A DNA stretch of 64,000 nt from Asterias amurensis. Taxonomy: Eukaryota; Echinodermata; Asteroidea; Forcipulatida; Asteriidae. The notes under the pieces were generated by a model. It was not told the origin of the DNA and made no database searches. It was given only the letters and a program-made list of their open reading frames with translations. How positions within the stretch are numbered: position 1 is the stretch's first letter; every line of letters starts with the position of its first letter. Location of the stretch: positions 21,410,965 through 21,474,964 of the forward strand of contig NC_092656.1 in the NCBI RefSeq assembly GCF_032118995.1. Reading direction: 5' to 3'. The position numbers and the translations under genes were made by a program. Positions 1 through 9,000 of this stretch are shown in pieces.

Positions 1-47
1 ACGGGAACACGGGATAAACCCTTATCAAGAAAATCAATAAATCTTAC

Positions 48-3000
48 TTTATTTCTGACAGCCTCTGGTGCCGTCCACTTAACTGGGATCTTGGATTTCT
101 CGACAAGATCCCGATCGTGCTGGGCCAGACCGAAGTCAGATACTTTGGCGATGTCTTCGTCGGAGACGAGGATATTTCGGGCAGCGAGGTCTCGGTGGAC
201 AAACTTCTTCTCCTCCAGGTACATCATGCCACTTGCTATGTTTCTGTGAAATTCACAAGTAGGTATATTATGTTCCCAAGGAGGTATTAACGTTGTTGTT
301 ATTGTTCATGAGTTTTCCCATACAGTAGTACAGTAGTAGTAGAGTCTTTCCAAAGACAGAATGGCTCATCAGGCCGGAGGTTATACCTGGTTTCATTGGT
401 ATTTGAACGACTGAAAATATTTTGATTTCCCTTGCATATAGGATGCCAGTCCATTGCAGATTACTCCCCAGCTCTAACTAGAACCCATTTGTACTCGGGT
501 ACAGAGTCCTAAATATTAGTGCCTGTTTCTGTGGCGGAAATTTTTCAAAGCTTCATAACCCCAATCTTACCTGCTAGAAGCCACTAATTTCAACAGATTC
601 ACATTCAATGGCAGCATACGTTTCTCTGCGGTGGGTTTTGGTCGTCATATATTCCTCAGAAATCCATCATTTGCGTGAAATAATGCAGCACCCAACGTAA
701 AGAAAATTCCAAAGTGGGGTCTACCTATCTTGTCAAAATAAAATTCTCAGGGGTGCCAGTCAGAAGACAAACAACCTGTACCTGCCATAATAACTGACTC
801 ATACTATGACAAAATAACATTCATCATGGAGCAAAATACTTACATGGAGAATTTAATTTGATCGATCTTTCTGACGACGGATCTACCTCTTGATCTCAGG
901 TAGTCTAGTAGATTACCCTGTAATCAAAAGAAAACAAAAAATCAGATGGATGTTTGTCTGAGAAAGCATCAATACCGGTCAGTTTAACCCTCCCGCTGTG
1001 TATTGCATTCGAAATCGCCCACTGTGTTTTTTTTAATGATAGATAAACTGCAATTTGATAACATCATGCAGTACGCCTCGGTGGTCTTGCAGCAGCAGTG
1101 CTTGATGGAACCCCACTTGGACGTTGTCGCTGGATCGACGGACTCACCAGGTGGAGTGGCCTCAGCATGGCTGAACTAACTGCGGCGACCCTACAGCGAG
1201 GCAAAATCACCCCTGCACCAGTCACACAACCCAGGGGAAGTGGACTGTTGTTGCGTCAACGGGCAACAGCCTATGACGATTGATGATGAGTTCACAAGCA
1301 CCCGCCTACTGTCTGACCATTAAAAATGATCCCCTGTGGTTTTGAAAGTTAGCATACAAATATCGACTGCTTCAAGTGATTGTAGGTTAAAACTACGACT
1401 CCCAAGGTGTACCTTGGCGCATTCTATTTTCCTGAGGCGAAGCCAAGGGAAAAAAGACTGCTCCAGGGATCATTAAGTGAGTCATAGCACGAGTAAGCAT
1501 GAGTAAATGTAGTAAATAAATTTTTTTTACACACCTTCATTTATTGGGTACCAATAAGCAGGGCCAATTTCATGGCTCTGCTTACCACAGAATTCTGCGC
1601 TTACAGAACTTTGTAGCACACAATTTTATGATACTTAAGCGCAGAATTCCGCGGTTAGCAGAGCCATGAAATTGGGCCCTGATGTTTCTATGGGTATAGT
1701 ACATGTAGACTGGTTGCTATGGGGGTAGTACATTGTTTGCTGAGTGTACAGTGTGTCAAGTTTGCTTTCACTTTGCTCTCAAATTAAAATTAAACAAATT
1801 AAAAGGCAGACTCTTTGTGCAAAGGGTGTTATAAATAAAACAATTCCAGCCTGCACTGATATTATGTAATGATATACACCTGTAGCTACATGTATGTGAC
1901 ACCACTCATATCATATCTTGCGCTTAGTAAACAGCAAAAATAGCATCAGGCATGCAATGATGACGAATGGACCAATAAGAGTTCGGCTCTTAATCATGAA
2001 TACTTATGAAGTAAAGTAAGACAAGTCTATAACTTTAGTTACATGTACGCTTGTTTCCATTTTAAGACTTTTTCCCTTTAAGAAGGAAGTCACCAAAATA
2101 AACAAAATGAAAGTGCAATAAAACCTTTAAATGATTTATAAATAGACGCACTTCCCCCACAAATTTCAAGAGATTTGTTTGTACTGTCACAATGGACGAT
2201 GACTCATAGAGCTATAAATAGACCGGCCCTGGCAAACTGTTGCTTTACTCTGTTGCCAAGGGGCACTGACCTAGAATTGGTATCAGGTCATTATCACTGC
2301 TAGCTTGTGTGTACATGTGCACGTAGTTGAAATTATTTTGCTCAAAGAAGTTTGATGGAGACTTGCATGTAACCTACATGTAATATACCATACAGCAAGG
2401 TACTTGCTCTATGTGAACAAAATTCACAGGCATATTATTTGGATGGGATTCTCACCCAAGATCTCTTACCATTTTAGGCATGCTAGGGCAGGGTCCAATT
2501 TCATGGCTCTGCATACACCATGTACACTCAGAATAGATAAGGCGCTTGCGGACGCAAATAGTTCTGTGCTTATGGCAAGCGTATTTCAAGCTAGCGTTAG
2601 CAGGGAATTTCGGCCTTTGAGCACGTATGTACTCCAAGTTACTAGGCATTCTACGCTTACACAGCTAGCGCAGAAATTCTGAGCTTGCACGTAAGCGGAG
2701 AATGATGTTCAAAAGCGCAGAATTCGGCGATAAGCAGAGCTATGAAATTGGACCCAGAAGTCTTACCGACTAGTCCACCGAGATTGCCCATTGGTCTAGT
2801 TGGTGAGACATCTGCTCTAGAACGACAAATCTCGTGGGTTTGAATCCCACCCAAGTAATATGCCTGTACATTATGTTCACAGGACTCGGGAAAGCATACA
2901 GTGCTTAACACACATCAGTGCAAGGGTTATCCAAACAAGGGTTATCCAAACAAGAGTTATCCAAACAAGGGTCATCTTGGTGTTCTCAAAGGAATACTAA

Positions 3001-6000
3001 CATTAACTTTGGAACACACTGCAGACTTGAATTGCAATTAACCAAGATCGAACTAATTTACAAGTTATATATATAGAGCATACTGATCGAAACGTCGAGT
3101 GGAAACCAACGGTTCTTTTCAGAACCACCCCAACTCATTTAGAGGTCATTACATGGTGTTACTGCAAACCTTTCCATATCGTATTTCCACCATGCAAAGT
3201 TTCAAATCCTACATAATTTACAAGTTGTTATTTTGTGCCACTTTTAGTCCAGTAGTTTCTCTTAAACAATCAACGTAATTGTCAGGCCACATGGATTAAG
3301 TACAATGGCCATCTGTCCTTATTGTCAACACAAAGCCCCCATGACGTCCTACTTTGTCATGATGGGCAGACTGCCAGCATATAAACCTGTTGTATCATAT
3401 CCTGATGTGGTTAACATAGATCTGATGTGACGTATTCAGATTAGTTACGTTGGCAATGTGAGCTACAATGTACGCTTGCAGTCGGATCTGGTCATACTGA
3501 GTTTACCACAGTCTATTGCATGCCTCCTGCTGCTTTAAACACTCAATGTCACCCGATGTGGTTTCGAATGATTATCATTAAACTTTATATTTCTGGTAAT
3601 GAAACCAAGGATGCCTTCATCACTGTAGCTTGCATGCCTGAGGAAACCTTCAAACAAGGGTGCTTGCTATGTGAACACTGAAACACTGGAAATTAACCGC
3701 GACTCTTCACAATAAAGCCCGGGTCATACACATCCTTCCTGGGAATGCGAATGCGAATGCGATGCGATTTATTCTTTGCGAATATGTGACGTCAACATTC
3801 GTATCGCATTCACATTCGCAGGAAGTATGAACCAGGCTTCAATATTCTAGGTTTTTTTATACGTGTACTACCAATGTACATGGAACCTACGGCTTGATGT
3901 CCCATCTGACGGCCAAAGCAAATATAGTTAAGTATTTTGCTCAAGAACACAAGTGCCAAGCCAATGTACAACCAGCTCTGTGATGCATACATAGAGTTTT
4001 TATATATAAGAACTAGAGGGCGCACTGGCCTATATACGCGCCCCGGCATGCGCGCAGGCGGCCATTTTCTAAGTTGAACAAACAGGCATTGCTAAGCATG
4101 TGTTTGTGCGGCCATTTTGTAGGTTGGAAAAACAGCATCGCGTCAGCGTTCAATAAACACAAACTCTACTTCGTATTCAATGCGTGTACATAATGGCGCG
4201 CGTGTCTCATTGCGGTCCCGAAAACTATGTCACTTCAGAGGGAGCCGTTTCTCACAATGTTTTATACTACCAACCTCTCCCTATTACTCGATACCAAATG
4301 AGGTTTTATGCTGATAATTATTTTGAGTAATTACCAATAGTGTCCACTGCCTTTAAACACACACACACAGTTTGTTCTCTGCACAGTTGTGCTCGAGTGA
4401 GTTAGGAGGATTACACAACAGTAATCTATTTTAATTTAAGTTACAAAGCAAAATACACTACAGTAAACGTTAGAATAAATCAGCATATTGCCTGACCTTT
4501 GACATAAATTCCAGTAATATCCATAGAGAAGCTCCTGATGACACACCAATTAGCTGCACCAAGTTAGGATGTCTTAACTGCCTACAAAGTGAAAATAAAT
4601 GTGCTTTATTATTTTTTTTTTAAATGACTGAAGATAAACACACTGGGGGAACCCCCTTCTCTTAGCAATATAAGTGTGTACTTGGACCTTTTCGGTGATG
4701 GTACACACAGCATTATGTCCCATCCAAAGGACAAAGCATTAATGTTTAAAGGTTTTGCTTAAGGACACAAGTGTCATGACAGGGACTCAATCTTACACTC
4801 TGCCGACCAGAAGCACAAGAGGTCGAGTTTGGTGCACCTATCGGCTCGGCCACGACACCTCACACCTCATGTGAAGCAAAACCTCTAGTCTTTAAAGACA
4901 AGCCTCAAGTTTTTATGTGAAAGTATCAATTCTAAAAGATAAGCCTCAATCCAACAATATCTAACAACTTTGTAAATGAAGAAGTCTATATAAGTGTACT
5001 CGAGATACAAAAGTAAAATTTTTGTTTTAAACAGAACGAGTACAGCATCTTGCCTGTCATAAGTGAACTGGAACGTTCATGTTCAAGGTCACTTTTTTAG
5101 AAGGCAAGGTGCCATCTTCCACCTTACATGTAATCTACAAAAGGACTTACGTCATAATCGACGCCTCTGCAAGAAAGCTCTGGCTCTGAAGCTTGTCATC
5201 TTTCATCACCTTGATGGCAACATCCTGCCCCTGGTAACTCCCTTTCCTCACCTCTGTTTAAAAACAAAGAAACATAGTGTTCAAGAATCGATACCATCAT
5301 TGAGGTTGGTATCACCGTCTCTGCTTGGGTGGACACTTTGGATGAGGGGTTCAGGGCCCAATTTCATAGAGCTGCTAAGCACAACAATTTGCTTAGCATG
5401 AAATTTCTTCCATGATCAAAAACAGATTACCAACCAAATTTCCACGTGATTTTCAGAATAAGCAAAACAGCTGAATACCAGTACCAAGCAATATGGGGCC
5501 AATTTCATAGTGCTGCTTATCGGTGGGAAAATTTCATCGTCAAAACTGTAGCAAAAAAAATGGCTTGAGCGTAAGTGTATTTCACAGGTTAACAAGAAAA
5601 TTAGGCTGTCAACTTGCTCGTTCACCGAGGATTTGAATGGTTACTTCATTCATTTGCTATACAGTAAGCATGCCTTTCCTTGTACTTACGACTAGTAGCG
5701 CTGTGAAATGGAAATCACACAGCAAGCACAAAATCTGCAGCTAAGCAGCTCTTTGGAAATGGGTCCTGGTTGTGGCATTGGTGCCCTCAAAAGTATTCCA
5801 TAGACTTCCAAAGATTTTCAAAATAGGAAATTATCTCTATTTTTTACAGTCTCTTATTGTATATTTGCTCTAGGATTTTAGTCTTTGATGTTTGAAAGTA
5901 TTTTTATATTGTAGCTTAAACGCAATTCAGCCTTTTTGGCTGCAAAGTTTTACTTTTAATAAACCAATAAAAACAGTAACAAATTTTCTTCAAGTTTTCT

Positions 6001-9000
6001 GCGAGTGAACCGTGCTGTACACAACTTGCTAATGTTCTTACCTCCAAAGTTTCCTCGACCAATCACTCTTCCAGCTGTAATTTGATTTCTCTCGATGGAC
6101 CAGCCAGCTATGCAAAACAAAAAATAAAGAACAATTTAAAGACAAGTGTAGTGATAGAAAATCGTCAGTAGATTAAGTCAGGCCTGATACTTCACAGAGG
6201 CAATGAAGGTGATTGCCTCCATGCACCCGGGTCATTGCCTTGGTGCCCCTTGAAATACTCCAGTAGAAATTAAAAATGTCCTCATAGGGTGCCCGTTACC
6301 AAGGAGAAAATGCCTCGGTGCCCTTGATTTCAAAAACGAAGCATACAGGCCTGTTAACTATTGTAACTTAACTCACTGATGACTGGCCTTACATGTGTTA
6401 AGTGAGTTTGAAACCATCTTTAATTTTAGTTAAAATATTTCAAATTCCTCCAAATTACTATAATTACCAAGTAAATAACTGACAAGATGCTCAATTCTAC
6501 ACAAGTGTTATGAGCAAGTATCTATCCAGACAGATAAAAATTGTGTAAAATAAATGAAAAGGAGGGGGGGGTGTTTGGCCAAAGCATGCTGAACTTAAAC
6601 AAGGTCTTTGGGATGTTTTACTTGGTGTTTATCTTGGTTTTAAAAATTCTACTGTGCAGTCTGCGGCATTCACGGCTTTCTCTCAATGATTTTTATGAAG
6701 ATTTATTTCAAACAAACTGTGTTTTATTAATGTGTCAATTTGTTTCTTTTTTTTTCTGTATTGGCCAAAATTTGCGCAGATTGGCATGCAATTCATTGAT
6801 ACCGTCTGATGTACTACAACGTAGCTTGTGCACAGGAACCCTGATCATAGTGATAGAAGTTCCTAACTCCCATAAACTGCCCCCCCCCCTCTTCTTTACC
6901 TTTTTCAAATTGCGAAGAGTATCCTCCATCCCTTTTCTGACTGACCACCGGTGTAATGAGACGACTGACGAGGCCATCAGCATCCTCCGAATAATGCTGC
7001 AATTGTAATCAAGCAAAATATTTCAGTCACAACCCTGACATCACATTAGAATGGACTCTTACTGATTTGTACAATTGACAAGACACCTGGGGTGGATTTC
7101 ACCAAAAGTTTAGACTATCCTCATCTCGAGTTGGGACCAGTTACTCGTCCAAACTTAGAACTAGCCGTAAGTTTTTAGTATCTCCTAGGACTAGTCCCAA
7201 CTCTGTGTGAAATCGACCCCTGCACTGCTGTTTAGCAAAAAAAAAACTGCTTAACAAATTTTGTCCTTTGCAAAAGACAACTTACTGAAACTAGTTCCGG
7301 CAGGGAGGTGAAGTATTCCTCCTCGTCGATGGTGAGTTTTCTGTGATCGAGAATAACCCGATAATGCTCCACCCTGGAATCGATGCAGACACACAGGGTG
7401 TAGTCACCGACGTAGTGTGTGCTCTCTCGCACCAGGAACGTACCAGTCCTCCACGGCTCCAATAATCTTTCAGCTTCTTCTCTTGCAATCTTTCCGTGAA
7501 ACCATCTGAAGAGAAATGCAAAAGCAAAAGTAGAGTAGTTAGGGTCCTGACATTTTGACACTAGCACAGAGTCTTTCTCGAAGGCTAAAATTACAAAATG
7601 ATATGAGGAAAGAATGTATTTGCAGGCCTGATACATGTACTTTGCGGAGGCAATGAAGGCGATTGCCCCTGGTCATTGCCTTGGTGCCATTGAAATGTTT
7701 CAGTCCAAAATTTACAATTCCCTCATAGGGTGTCCTTTACCAAGGAGAAATTGACTTGGTGCCCTTGCCCTTTCAAACACTAAGCATACATGCCAGGCCA
7801 AGGCCAAATTTCATAGAGCTGTTGTACAGGACAAAATTTGCTTATCATGGAATTTCTTCCTTGATAAAAACATTTACCAATTAAATTTCCATTTATTGCA
7901 TATTGCATGTTAATAGTATTCAGCTGTTTGGAAATTTGGTTGGTAATACTGTTTTTTATCAATAAAGAAATTTCATGCTAAGCGAACTTTTTTGTGCTTA
8001 GCAGCTCTATGAAATTGGGCCCTGGTGTAATACATGCCATGGACAATGCTAAATCAAGGAGATAAAAAATAAAAAAATACTACATGTAGTATTTTTTTTT
8101 TTTTTTAAATCTCCTGGATTTAGCATTGTTCATGGCAATAGAGAGGAAGTAATTGGATGTGATACAATGATGGTTTATGATGATGATGATAAACGCTGTA
8201 AAAGATGATATTATCAAGTGACTCATACCACATGGCATGTGTGATTGAAACTCTATCTGGTCAATTTCACATGTTATTTCTAGTTAGTTGGTTTTTGCTT
8301 TGGGGCGTTTTATGTTAGCATTTTGTCAAATACAGTCTGTGAAGGTCTTTCACTCGGCCCCAGCGGCCAGTCTATCCAGGACTGCTGGGATGGGCTAATC
8401 GCTTGCACAGATTCTTGTTCAGGAAGTACGTCATGTATGCAGTGCATAGAAATAACATGGTGCAATGTGAGTGTGATGCATGATGGAACTGCGCATTATT
8501 AAACCAATTACAGTGCATGATACGTTTGCCCATCCCAGCGCCTTTTGGTTAAAGCAAGGCGCTGGGTTCGAGCGAACGAAGGTCTACCCTTTCTGCTTTT
8601 AGCTTTCCTTACAACGTATTGCTCTAGTACAATGTAGTAGGCCTAATGTATTCAAGTGTTTAAAGGCAAAGCATTCCGTTGGTTTTTAGTTTTATGGTTC
8701 AGTGATTTTAATCAGAGCCAACACTCCCACAAAAGACATTTATAATGTATGGTTTCTTCCTACATTCACACCATGCAAAGCTTCAAACAATACTCAAGTG
8801 AATGTATTTTCTGTATTTTGTCGAGGTTTTAAAAAAATGCCGGTGTTGTTGAGAGCTAAAGAATGAAAAACAAATTTTAAAACCAATGATGTACATTTAC
8901 AGTGTAATAACACACTATTGAAAAACATAAGAAAAGGAACTTCCTCGTACAGTTCATAACGAATGTTTCAAGCATTTTTGTAACACTGAAAGCAGAGCCG

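Larger units (their letters stand above)
918..4496. other. Large Csk-like intron, repeat-filled
   Basis: This intron separates the exon coding for the start of the kinase C-lobe from the N-lobe exon. I see no coding exon inside it. It holds GGGCCCAATTTCAT foldback copies (1561-1679, 2491-2755), a tRNA-derived SINE (about 2795-2870), a short direct triplication of GGGTTATCCAAACAA-type sequence around 2930-2970, an inverted-repeat element (3716-3838) and a truncated copy of the GGCAGTGGACACTATTGG family (4215-4357). Confidence 0.6.

Noticed and set aside
2795-2870. tRNA gene
   Set aside because: A and B boxes and a T-arm are present, but there is no paired acceptor arm, and related decayed copies exist elsewhere; it is a SINE head.
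7232-7285. Extension of the SH2-coding frame past the exon end
   Set aside because: A GTAAGT donor follows TCA at 7286 and the next exon continues with HYSEDADG as in Csk; the extension is intron.
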